A stretch of 64,000 bases of DNA. Origin: Pseudomonas sp. IPO3778 (GTDB taxonomy: Bacteria > Pseudomonadota > Gammaproteobacteria > Pseudomonadales > Pseudomonadaceae). The notes below the pieces were generated by a model that saw only the letters and a program-made list of their open reading frames with translations, had not been told where the DNA came from and made no database searches. This document shows positions 43,027 through 51,408 of the stretch, in pieces. Position numbers and translations under genes: made by a program. The stretch covers positions 1 to 64,000 of the forward strand of contig NZ_JACARC010000043.1 of assembly GCF_013386825.1 (NCBI RefSeq), written 5' to 3'. The first letter of the stretch is position 1; every line of letters starts with the position of its first letter.

Positions 43027-45549
43027 TTAGAGGCTGCGAGCAACCTGGACCTTCTCGTAGACTTCGATCTTGTCGCCAGCCTTGACGTCGTTGTAGCTCT
43101 TGACGCCAATACCGCATTCCATGCCGGCACGTACTTCGGAAGCGTCATCCTTGAAGCGGCGCAGGGATTCCAGCTCGCCTTCGAAGATAACGATGTCTTC
43201 ACGCAGTACACGGATTGGACGGTTACGGTGCACAACACCTTCGATAACCATGCAACCGGCGATCGCGCCGAATTTCGGCGAGCGGAACACGTCACGCACC
43301 TCGGCCACACCCAGGATGTTCTCCCGGACGTCGCTGCCAAGCATGCCGGTGAGGGCTTTCTTGACGTCTTCGATGATGTCGTAGATGACGTTGTAGTAAC
43401 GCATGTCCAGGCCTTCCTGCTCGACGATCTTCCGTGCGCCAGCATCGGCACGCACGTTGAAGCCGAACAGTACAGCGTTGGAAGCCAGTGCCAGGTTGGC
43501 GTCGGATTCGGTGATACCACCCACACCGCCACCGACAACACGCACTTGCACTTCGTCGTTACCCAGGCCGTTCAAGGCGCCGTTCAACGCTTCGAGGGAA
43601 CCACGAACGTCAGATTTGAGGACGATGTTGAGCGTCTTCTTCTCTGCCTGGCCCATGTTCTCGAAGATGTTTTCCAGCTTGCCGGCGTGAGCACGGGCCA
43701 GCTTGACTTCACGGAACTTGCCTTGACGGAACAGAGCCACTTCACGGGCTTTCTTCTCGTCCGACAGCACGCTCATCTCGTCGCCAGCGTCCGGGGTACC
43801 GTCCAGGCCGAGGATCTCGACAGGGATGGAAGGACCGGCTTCCTTGATTGGCTTGCCGTTCTCGTCGAGCATGGCACGTACACGGCCGTAGTTCGAACCG
43901 ACCAGCACCATGTCGCCTTGGCGCAGGGTACCGTCTTGAACCAGAACGGTTGCAACCGGGCCACGACCTTTGTCGAGACGCGATTCAACCACAACACCAC
44001 GACCCGGGGCCGATGGGGTTGCTTTCAGTTCCAGAACTTCGGCTTGCAGCAGAACGGCTTCGAGCAGTTCGTCTACGCCGGTACCGACTTTCGCCGAGAC
44101 CGAAACGAACGGCGTATCACCGCCCCACTCTTCGGAAGTCACGCCGTGAACCGACAGTTCGCTACGGATGCGATCGAGATCGGCGCCCGGCTTGTCGATT
44201 TTGTTCACGGCTACTACCAGTGGAACACCAGCGGCTTTAGCGTGCTGGACAGCTTCAATGGTCTGCGGCATGACGCCGTCGTCCGCTGCAACTACCAGGA
44301 TCACGATGTCGGTCGCCTTGGCACCACGGGCACGCATCGCGGTAAACGCGGCGTGACCAGGGGTATCGAGGAAGGTGACCATGCCGCGTTCGGTTTCAAC
44401 GTGGTATGCACCGATGTGCTGGGTGATGCCGCCGGCTTCGCCTGCAGCTACCTTGGCACGACGGATATAGTCGAGCAGCGAGGTCTTACCATGGTCAACG
44501 TGGCCCATTACGGTCACGACTGGCGCACGGGAGAAGGTCTCGCCTTCAAACTTCAGGGACTCGGCCAGGGAATCTTCCAGGGCGGTGTCGCTGACCAGGG
44601 TCACTTTGTGGCCCAGCTCTTCAGCAACCAGTTGGGCAGTTTCCTGATCCAGTACCTGGTTGATGGTGGCTGGAGTACCCAGTTTGAACATGAACTTGAT
44701 GATTTCAGCAGCCTTGACCGACATCTGATTGGCGAGATCGCCAACAGTGATGGTCTCGCCAATCTGCACATCACGCACGACAGGGCCGGTTGGGCTCTGG
44801 AAACCGTGAGCGTTGCGCTTCTTCAGCTTGGCCTTGCCGCGACCACCGCGACGGAAGCTGTCGCTTTCTTCGTCGGTAGTACGTGGAGCAACGCGTGGCG
44901 CTGGCGCCTTCTCTTTGACCGACGCACGATGTGGAGCGTTTTTGCGCTCGCCATCGCCACTGCCACGACGATTGTTATCGTCGGCACGCGGTTTGTCCGG
45001 GCGACGAGGCTCTTCGCGTTTGCGAGCGTCGGCTGCAGGAGCAGGCGCGGCGGCAACCGGAGCGGCCTCACGAACAGCTTCTACAGGCGCGCTAGGCGCA
45101 GCAACTGCCTCAGTGTTAGCAGGTTGCGCAGCAGCAGGCTGGCGACGCGCTTCTTCTTCGGCGCGACGCTTGGCTTCTTCTTCAGCCTTCTGACGAGCAG
45201 CATTTTCTACTGCGCGACGTTCTTCCAGTTCGCGTTTGCGCTCGGCTTCGATTTCTTCCGGGCTGCGCTGTACGAAGACTTTCTTCTTGCGTACTTCAAC
45301 GCTGATGCTCTTGCTACCAGCAACACGCAGGGTGCTGGTGGTTTTGCGCTGCAATGTAATCTTGCGCGGTTCTTCCACTTTCGCCTTGTGGCTGCTCTTC
45401 AAGTGAGTCAGCAAAGACTGCTTCTCACTATCGCTCACACCTTCATCGGCGGCGGTGTGCGGCAGACCTGCCTCACGCATCTGCTGCAACAGGCGCTCTA
45501 CCGGTGTTTTGACCTCATCGGCCAGTTGTTTCACCGTGACTTGCGTCAT
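43027..45549 (-). CDS. infB: Translation initiation factor IF-2
   Basis: An 840-residue GTPase that brings fMet-tRNA to the 30S P site. Order: an N-terminal IF2 associated domain (VKQLADEVKTPVERLLQQMREAG), a long charged Ala/Glu/Arg-rich linker (about 85-260), then the G domain with GHVDHGKT (about 348-355), DTPGHAAF and NKID, and domains II-IV with the fMet-tRNA binding part at the C-terminus. Intact, with usual length. Between nusA and rbfA, in the conserved operon order. Confidence 0.98.
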   Translation of the reverse strand: MTQVTVKQLADEVKTPVERLLQQMREAGLPHTAADEGVSDSEKQSLLTHLKSSHKAKVEEPRKITLQRKTTSTLRVAGSKSISVEVRKKKVFVQRSPEEIEAERKRELEERRAVENAARQKAEEEAKRRAEEEARRQPAAAQPANTEAVAAPSAPVEAVREAAPVAAAPAPAADARKREEPRRPDKPRADDNNRRGSGDGERKNAPHRASVKEKAPAPRVAPRTTDEESDSFRRGGRGKAKLKKRNAHGFQSPTGPVVRDVQIGETITVGDLANQMSVKAAEIIKFMFKLGTPATINQVLDQETAQLVAEELGHKVTLVSDTALEDSLAESLKFEGETFSRAPVVTVMGHVDHGKTSLLDYIRRAKVAAGEAGGITQHIGAYHVETERGMVTFLDTPGHAAFTAMRARGAKATDIVILVVAADDGVMPQTIEAVQHAKAAGVPLVVAVNKIDKPGADLDRIRSELSVHGVTSEEWGGDTPFVSVSAKVGTGVDELLEAVLLQAEVLELKATPSAPGRGVVVESRLDKGRGPVATVLVQDGTLRQGDMVLVGSNYGRVRAMLDENGKPIKEAGPSIPVEILGLDGTPDAGDEMSVLSDEKKAREVALFRQGKFREVKLARAHAGKLENIFENMGQAEKKTLNIVLKSDVRGSLEALNGALNGLGNDEVQVRVVGGGVGGITESDANLALASNAVLFGFNVRADAGARKIVEQEGLDMRYYNVIYDIIEDVKKALTGMLGSDVRENILGVAEVRDVFRSPKFGAIAGCMVIEGVVHRNRPIRVLREDIVIFEGELESLRRFKDDASEVRAGMECGIGVKSYNDVKAGDKIEVYEKVQVARSL

Positions 45550-45576
45550 GCACTTCTCTCCTCAGGCCGCGCCTAA

Positions 45577-47058
45577 TTACTCGAACCAATGGGCTCGGGC
45601 GGCCATGATCAACTTGCCGGCACGATCATCGTCAATGCCGTCGATGTCGAGCAGGTCGTCAATAGACTGCTCGGCCAGGTCTTCGCGGGTAATTACGCCG
45701 CGCACCGCCAGTTCCATCGCCAAATCCTTGTCCATACCCTCAAGCGAGAGCAGGTCTTCGGCCGGATGGGCGTCTGCCAGCTTTTCCTCAGTAGCGATGG
45801 CTTTAGTCAACAAACGATCCTTGGCCCGAGCGCGAAGCTCGTTGACGGTGTCTTCGTCAAAGCCGTCGATGTTGAGCATTTCTTCCAACGGTACGTAGGC
45901 AATCTCTTCCAGGCTGGTGAAGCCTTCATCTACCAGCACCTGCGCCAGGTCTTCGTCGACTTCCAGCTCGTCGATGAAGTTGCGCAGGATGTCACCGGTT
46001 TCTGCTTGCTGCTTAGCCTGGATGTCCGATTCGGTCATCACGTTCAGGGTCCAGCCGGTCAACTGGCTGGCCAAACGTACGTTCTGACCACCGCGACCGA
46101 TGGCCTGAGCCAGATTGTCTGCGCCAACGGCGATGTCCATTGCATGGGCATCCTCGTCAACGATAATTGCCGCCACTTCAGCAGGCGACATGGCGTTGAT
46201 CACAAACTGCGCAGGGTTATCGTCCCACAGGACGATGTCCACACGCTCACCGCCCAATTCGCCCGATACGGCCTGGACACGCGAACCGCGCATACCAATG
46301 CAAGCACCTTGCGGGTCAATACGTTTGTCCTTGGAGCGGACCGCGATCTTGGCGCGCGAACCCGGGTCGCGGGACGCAGCCATGACTTCGATCAGGCCTT
46401 CGGCAATTTCCGGCACCTCAATACGGAACAGCTCGATCAGCATTTCCGGCGCGGTACGCGACAGGATCAACTGAGGGCCGCGGTTCTCGGTGCGGATTTC
46501 CTTGAGCAGCGCACGCAAACGCACGCCGACCCGGAAAGTTTCGCGGGAAATGATGTCTTCACGGGCCAGCAACGCCTCAGCGTTGTTACCCAGGTCGACG
46601 ATCACGTTGTCGCGGGTGACTTTTTTCACGGTGCCGGAGATGATTTCCCCCAGGCGCTCGCGATAGGCGTCAACGACTTGAGCGCGCTCGGCTTCGCGGA
46701 CCTTCTGCACGATGACTTGCTTGGCAGTCTGTGCAGCGATGCGGCCGAACTCGATGGATTCGATCTTTTCTTCTACGACATCACCGACCTGGGCGCCCGG
46801 GTGCGTTTCAGCAACCTTGCTTGGCCAGGTTTCGATGGCCGGATCATCAAGATCGGCTTCTTCGACGACCGTCCAGCGACGGAAAGTCTCGTAGGCACCG
46901 GTGTGGCGGTTGATTTCCACACGCAGATCAACTTCGTCTTCAAAACGCTTCTTGGTAGCAGTGGCCAAAGCCAGCTCCAGCGCTTCAAAAATCACGTTTG
47001 CCGGTACGCCCTTTTCATTGGATACCGACTCAACAACCAGCAGTACTTCTTTGCTCAT
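45577..47058 (-). CDS. nusA: Transcription termination/antitermination protein NusA
   Basis: A 493-residue RNA polymerase-binding factor affecting pausing, termination and antitermination. It has an N-terminal polymerase-binding domain, S1 (about 135-200), KH1 and KH2 (about 230-345, with GQNVRLASQLTGW), and two acidic C-terminal AR repeats (about 360-493) as in E. coli. ATG 47058 (MSKEVLLVVE) is the standard start; the frame extends seven codons further upstream without support. Confidence 0.97.
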   Translation of the reverse strand: MSKEVLLVVESVSNEKGVPANVIFEALELALATATKKRFEDEVDLRVEINRHTGAYETFRRWTVVEEADLDDPAIETWPSKVAETHPGAQVGDVVEEKIESIEFGRIAAQTAKQVIVQKVREAERAQVVDAYRERLGEIISGTVKKVTRDNVIVDLGNNAEALLAREDIISRETFRVGVRLRALLKEIRTENRGPQLILSRTAPEMLIELFRIEVPEIAEGLIEVMAASRDPGSRAKIAVRSKDKRIDPQGACIGMRGSRVQAVSGELGGERVDIVLWDDNPAQFVINAMSPAEVAAIIVDEDAHAMDIAVGADNLAQAIGRGGQNVRLASQLTGWTLNVMTESDIQAKQQAETGDILRNFIDELEVDEDLAQVLVDEGFTSLEEIAYVPLEEMLNIDGFDEDTVNELRARAKDRLLTKAIATEEKLADAHPAEDLLSLEGMDKDLAMELAVRGVITREDLAEQSIDDLLDIDGIDDDRAGKLIMAARAHWFE

Positions 47059-47105
47059 CGTACGCCTCGCCTTTCGCAAGCCATTGGATCCGCGGGATCC
47101 GCGTC

Positions 47106-47564
47106 TCAGTCAAAACTGGGAATAATGTTGGCCTTGTCGATCATATCGATCGGCAACAGGAACTCATGGTCTTCTACCTGCACCACGACGTCCTGCTCTT
47201 CTACACCGCGCAGAAGGCCCTGAAAGTTGCGTCGCCCTTCAAAGGGAGAACGCAGCTTGATCTTCACTTGTTCACCGGCAAATTTTGCAAACTGATCAAT
47301 AGTGAACAGTGGGCGTTCCATGCCAGGCGAGGAAACTTCGAGGGTATATTCAACAGCGATCGGATCTTCAACATCCAGGACACCGCTGATCTGACGGCTG
47401 ACAATGGCACAATCGTCCACCAGCACGCCGCCCTCTTTATCGATATAAACGCGCAACATTGAGTGGCGACCTTGAGCCGAAAACTCAATACCCCAGCATT
47501 CATAGCCTAGGGCCACGACCACCGGGGCCAACAAGGCCTGCAACTCTTCTAGCTTGCTCGACAC
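47106..47564 (-). CDS. rimP: Ribosome maturation factor RimP
   Basis: A 152-residue protein for 30S assembly. The N-terminal alpha/beta domain (LGYECWGIEFSAQGRHSMLRVYID) and C-terminal SH3-like domain are both present. GTG 47564 is chosen as start because a GAGGGGG site ends about five bases before it and the product begins MSSKLEELQ. First protein gene of the operon, directly downstream of tRNA-fMet and its terminators. Confidence 0.96.
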   Translation of the reverse strand: MSSKLEELQALLAPVVVALGYECWGIEFSAQGRHSMLRVYIDKEGGVLVDDCAIVSRQISGVLDVEDPIAVEYTLEVSSPGMERPLFTIDQFAKFAGEQVKIKLRSPFEGRRNFQGLLRGVEEQDVVVQVEDHEFLLPIDMIDKANIIPSFD

Positions 47565-47603
47565 CTGAACCCCCTCGTGCATGTATGTGCATGCTGTGCA
47601 AAA

Positions 47604-47627
47604 TAAAAAAATGGGCGAAACGCCCAT
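47604..47627 (-). terminator. Terminator between tRNA-fMet and rimP
   Basis: ATGGGCG-TTTC-GCCCAT followed by TTTTTTTATTTT on the minus strand. It lies upstream of rimP and so probably limits read-through from the tRNA genes, or acts as an operon attenuator. Confidence 0.85.
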
Positions 47628-47671
47628 CCTTGAAACGCCGTCGAACAGCGGCGTTGAAAGTGTCCAGCTAA

Positions 47672-47698
47672 CAAAAAGCCCCTTAAAAGGGGCTCCGC
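47672..47698 (-). terminator. Terminator just after tRNA-fMet
   Basis: GAGCCCC-TTTTA-GGGGCT with TTTTTGTT after it on the minus strand. Together with the next hairpin it gives two terminators in series. Confidence 0.88.
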
Positions 47699-47704
47699 TA
47701 AAAC

Positions 47705-47781
<77 letters not shown>

Positions 47782-47846
47782 ACAAAGCTGGGGCGGAAGT
47801 ATACGACCGATCCCTTACAGGGTCAATGTAACCTTCCACCTACAAG

Positions 47847-47868
47847 AAAGCCCGCAACAGCGGGCTCT
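47847..47868 (-). terminator. Terminator after tRNA-Leu
   Basis: GCCCGC-TGTT-GCGGGC followed by TTTCTTG on the minus strand, 10 bases after the tRNA-Leu 3' end. Confidence 0.75.
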
Positions 47869-47877
47869 CCTGATAAT

Positions 47878-47963
47878 TGGTACCGAGAAGGGGACTCGAA
47901 CCCCTACACCCTATGGGCACAACCACCTCAAGGTTGCGTGTCTACCAATTCCACCACCTCGGC
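47878..47963 (-). tRNA. tRNA-Leu (GAG)
   Basis: 86 nt with encoded CCA and a long variable arm (GTGCCCATAGGGTG), as required for class II tRNA. The anticodon stem CAACC/GGTTG encloses loop TTGAGGT, giving anticodon GAG. Confidence 0.96.
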
Positions 47964-47984
47964 AATACAGCGTTTACAACCTTC

Positions 47985-48368
47985 TTACTTCTGCTCTTGA
48001 GCTGGAGGCACGTCAGTCGCTGGAGTAGCCGACTTTTGCTCTTGAAGCACCGGGACATCATCAGAAGCCGGTTTTGCTTTTGGTACTTCCAACACTGCTG
48101 GATTTGGGAGACCTACTTGAGTCAGCGCATGAGCTTTCTCTTTAGCAAAGTAACCTAACCCCAAGCTGGTTATGAAGAAACCGGCGGCAAGTATAGCAGT
48201 AAACTTACTAAGAAAGGTAGAGGAACCTTGGCTTCCGAACACAGTATTTGAAGCACCTGCCCCGAAAGACGCACCAGCGTCCGCACCTTTACCCTGCTGC
48301 AGCAAAACCAGAGCAACTACGCCCAGTGCACCCAGCAGATGAAAAACAACGATGACTGTTTCCAGCAT
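47985..48368 (-). CDS. secG: Preprotein translocase subunit SecG
   Basis: A 127-residue inner membrane protein of the SecYEG channel with two membrane helices (about 2-22 and 55-75) and the conserved loop LLQQGKGADAGASFGAGASNTVFG. The C-terminal tail is longer than in E. coli and Pro/Ala/Gln-rich (VPVLQEQKSATPATDVPP). Start at ATG 48368, four bases after tpiA. Next to tRNA-Leu, the conserved order. Confidence 0.95.
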   Translation of the reverse strand: MLETVIVVFHLLGALGVVALVLLQQGKGADAGASFGAGASNTVFGSQGSSTFLSKFTAILAAGFFITSLGLGYFAKEKAHALTQVGLPNPAVLEVPKAKPASDDVPVLQEQKSATPATDVPPAQEQK

Positions 48369-48372
48369 TTTT

Positions 48373-49128
48373 TCAGTTTCCCGCGGCGCGACAAATCGCA
48401 CCGAACTCATCTGCATTCAGGGAAGCTCCACCAATGAGCCCCCCATCGATATCCGGCATGCCGAACAGTTCGACCGCATTGGCCGCCTTCACGCTGCCGC
48501 CGTATAGAAGCCGCACACCTCGTGCGACCTCAGAATTCTCTGCCGCCAACTGCGCGCGAATGGCTGCATGCACATCCTGCGCTTGTTGCGGCGAAGCAGT
48601 CAGCCCGGTACCAATGGCCCAGACCGGCTCGTAAGCAATTACTGCATTTGCAAAGGCACCGACTCCCAGCTCCTCGATGATGCTGCCCAGCTGACGCCCG
48701 ACAACTTCAAGAGTTTTTCCGGACTCACGCTGCTCAAGGGTCTCCCCTATGCACAACACCGGAATCAAGCCACAAGCCTGTGCCGCCGCGAATTTGCGAT
48801 TGAGTGTCCCATCACGCTCGCCCATGATCTGGCGACGCTCGGAGTGCCCAACAAGCACCAGGGAACAACCCGCATCAACCAGCTGACTCGGTGCAATCTC
48901 ACCGGTCAACGCACCTTGCATCGATTCCACCGCAGAGTTCTGCGCGCCGACCTGAATCGACTTGCCTTTCAAGCCATCAATCACTTGATTGATATACAAG
49001 CAAGGCGGGAATACCGCGACATCAACACCGCTAGGCAAGGCCAAATGACGAAGGCCGTTGATCAGCTCAGCGACACTGGCGCGGGTACCGTGCATCTTCC
49101 AGTTACCAGCTACCATAGTGCGACGCAT
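48373..49128 (-). CDS. tpiA: Triosephosphate isomerase
   Basis: A 251-residue TIM barrel interconverting DHAP and glyceraldehyde-3-P. Catalytic residues are all present: K11 (NWKMHG), H95 (GHSERR) and E167 (AYEPVWAIGTG). Co-transcribed with secG. Confidence 0.98.
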   Translation of the reverse strand: MRRTMVAGNWKMHGTRASVAELINGLRHLALPSGVDVAVFPPCLYINQVIDGLKGKSIQVGAQNSAVESMQGALTGEIAPSQLVDAGCSLVLVGHSERRQIMGERDGTLNRKFAAAQACGLIPVLCIGETLEQRESGKTLEVVGRQLGSIIEELGVGAFANAVIAYEPVWAIGTGLTASPQQAQDVHAAIRAQLAAENSEVARGVRLLYGGSVKAANAVELFGMPDIDGGLIGGASLNADEFGAICRAAGN

Positions 49129-49194
49129 GCTGTACCTCGTCGGTCAAAGTGGGCGCAGATGTTACCCAACCACATCATCACTGGCAAGCCGAAT

Positions 49195-50532
49195 TCAGGC
49201 GCAAACTTCAGTTACCAGTTTTGCCAGCTCTTCGGCATAGCCGCGAACCTGTTTTTCGTCCTCGCCTTCGACCATTACGCGCACCAAAGGCTCGGTGCCT
49301 GACTTGCGCAGCAAGACCCGGCCACGGCCCGCCATGGCCGCAGTGACGCGCTCGCTGGCCTCTTTGACGGCAGGGTGCTCGATAGGGTTGTCACCGCCCG
49401 CAAAGCGCACGTTAAGCAGTACTTGCGGGCACTTGCGCAGTGCCTGACGCGCCTGGGCCAGGCTTTCTTCGCGACGACGCAGCGCCAACAGCACCTGCAG
49501 CGCCGCAATGATCGCGTCGCCGGTAGTCGTATGCTGGAAGCAGACGACATGCCCGGAGTTTTCGCCACCCACCTGCCAGTTACGCTCCAGCAGTTCAGCG
49601 ATCACGTAGCGGTCACCGACATTGGCACGCACAAACGGAATACCCAAATCTGCCAGGGCGAGCTCCAAGCCGAGATTGCTCATCAAGGTGCCGACGACGC
49701 CGCCCTGCAGCTTGTTGCGCTCGTGCAAGTCGCGGGCAATGATGAACAGCAGATCGTCGCCATCAACAATTGCGCCGGTGTGGTCGACCATCAATACCCG
49801 ATCACCATCACCATCAAACGCGATCCCCAGATCAGCATGTTCAGCCAGGACAGCCGCCTGCAACTGCCCCATATGGGTCGAGCCGCAGTTATCGTTGATG
49901 TTCAAGCCGTTGGGCTGGGCAGACAGGACGGTGACGTCTGCGCCAAGCTCCTTGAACACACTCGGCGCCACCTTATAGGTCGCACCGTGGGCGCAGTCGA
50001 TGACGACTTTCAGCCCGGCAAAATTGGTGCTGCTCGGCACGCTGCTTTTGCAGAACTCGATGTAACGACCAGAAGCGTCGTTGATCCGCGAAACCTTACC
50101 CAGCTTGCTCGATTCGACGACGGTCATCGGCGCATCCAGCAACTCTTCGATCATGTGCTCGATCTCGTCCGGCAGCTTGGTGCCCTGGCCCGAGAAAAAC
50201 TTGATGCCGTTGTCATCATGAGGATTGTGCGAAGCGCTGATCACAATACCGGCCTCAGCGTGAAAGGTACGCGTCAGGTAAGCGATCGCCGGCGTAGGCA
50301 TCGGCCCCAGCAGCATCACATCAGCACCGGCAGCAGACAGACCCGCCTCCAGTGCAGACTCAAACATGTAACCCGAAATACGCGTGTCCTTGCCCACCAG
50401 GATGCGGCAGGCGCCCATGCTGCGGAACGCCATACCGGCAGCCCAGCCCAGCTTGAGCATGAAATCTGGAGTAATCGGAAATTCGCCGACCCGACCGCGG
50501 ATGCCATCGGTGCCAAAATATTTTTTAGTCAT
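49195..50532 (-). CDS. glmM: Phosphoglucosamine mutase
   Basis: A 445-residue enzyme interconverting glucosamine-6-P and glucosamine-1-P for UDP-GlcNAc. The phosphoserine is S101 in VISASHNPHDDNG, the metal loop is DGDGDR, and the sugar motif GENSGH is present. ATG 50532 gives the usual MTKKYFGTDGIRG start. Shares the folP-glmM-tpiA-secG order with other pseudomonads. Confidence 0.97.
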   Translation of the reverse strand: MTKKYFGTDGIRGRVGEFPITPDFMLKLGWAAGMAFRSMGACRILVGKDTRISGYMFESALEAGLSAAGADVMLLGPMPTPAIAYLTRTFHAEAGIVISASHNPHDDNGIKFFSGQGTKLPDEIEHMIEELLDAPMTVVESSKLGKVSRINDASGRYIEFCKSSVPSSTNFAGLKVVIDCAHGATYKVAPSVFKELGADVTVLSAQPNGLNINDNCGSTHMGQLQAAVLAEHADLGIAFDGDGDRVLMVDHTGAIVDGDDLLFIIARDLHERNKLQGGVVGTLMSNLGLELALADLGIPFVRANVGDRYVIAELLERNWQVGGENSGHVVCFQHTTTGDAIIAALQVLLALRRREESLAQARQALRKCPQVLLNVRFAGGDNPIEHPAVKEASERVTAAMAGRGRVLLRKSGTEPLVRVMVEGEDEKQVRGYAEELAKLVTEVCA

Positions 50533-50548
50533 AAGTGCTCCATCATTC

Positions 50549-51400
50549 TTATTCGGCTGATTCAACCGCTGCGATCATTCGCGCGACATCGACCGTCTCG
50601 GCCACGTCGTGCACACGCAAGATACGCGCGCCTTTGACCACGGCAAGTGCCGCGAGCGCCAGGCCGCCATGCAGCCGTTCACCCACCGGACGATTCAACG
50701 CCAGACCTATCATGCTCTTGCGCGAAACCCCAACCAACAGAGGGCGACCAAGGGCATGCAGGGATTCCATATGCTTGAACAGGCTTAAATTGTGCTGCAG
50801 GGTCTTGGCAAAGCCAAAACCCGGATCGAGGATGATCCTCTCGGGAGCAATCCCCGCTGCGGCGCACTGGGCCATGCGCCCGGCAAGAAAGTCTTTCACT
50901 TCACCGACCAGGTTGTCGTAATGCGGATCATCCTGCATCGTGCCCGGCTCCCCGAGCATATGCATCAGGCAGACCGGCAGGCCCGTGGCAGCCGCAGCAT
51001 CCAGCGCGCCATCCCGCTGCAGGGAACGCACATCGTTGATCAGTCCTGCACCCAGCCGCGCAGTTTCGCGCATCACGGCGGGAGTAGAGGTATCGACAGA
51101 GATGATCACATCCAGCTCTCGGTGGATGCGCTCGACAATCGGCGCAACCCGCTCCAGCTCCTCCAGGGGAGAAACTGCACGCGCACCCGGACGGGTCGAC
51201 TCACCACCGACGTCAATCAGGGTCGCCCCGGCAGCCACCATCGCTTCCGCATGGCGCAACGCAGCATCAAGCTGGCTGAAGCGGCCACCATCGGAAAAGG
51301 AATCAGGGGTTACGTTAAGAATGCCCATAACGTGCGTACGGGCCAAATCAAGAACCCGGCTGCCGCAAGGCAACCGGGTAGAGGACAACGCAGAAGTCAT
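50549..51400 (-). CDS. folP: Dihydropteroate synthase
   Basis: A 283-residue TIM-barrel folate enzyme and sulfonamide target. Signatures MGILNVTPDSFSDGGRF (about 24-40) and DVGGESTRPGA (about 62-72) are intact, as are the GxSRKSM pterin-binding residues. It follows ftsH and precedes glmM; its substrate is provided by FolK from this window. Confidence 0.97.
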   Translation of the reverse strand: MTSALSSTRLPCGSRVLDLARTHVMGILNVTPDSFSDGGRFSQLDAALRHAEAMVAAGATLIDVGGESTRPGARAVSPLEELERVAPIVERIHRELDVIISVDTSTPAVMRETARLGAGLINDVRSLQRDGALDAAAATGLPVCLMHMLGEPGTMQDDPHYDNLVGEVKDFLAGRMAQCAAAGIAPERIILDPGFGFAKTLQHNLSLFKHMESLHALGRPLLVGVSRKSMIGLALNRPVGERLHGGLALAALAVVKGARILRVHDVAETVDVARMIAAVESAE

Positions 51401-51408
51401 TTCAAACC

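Noticed and set aside
42991..45576. Long open frame of about 860 codons opposite infB
   Set aside because: Antisense shadow of infB with Val/Phe/Thr-rich meaningless composition.
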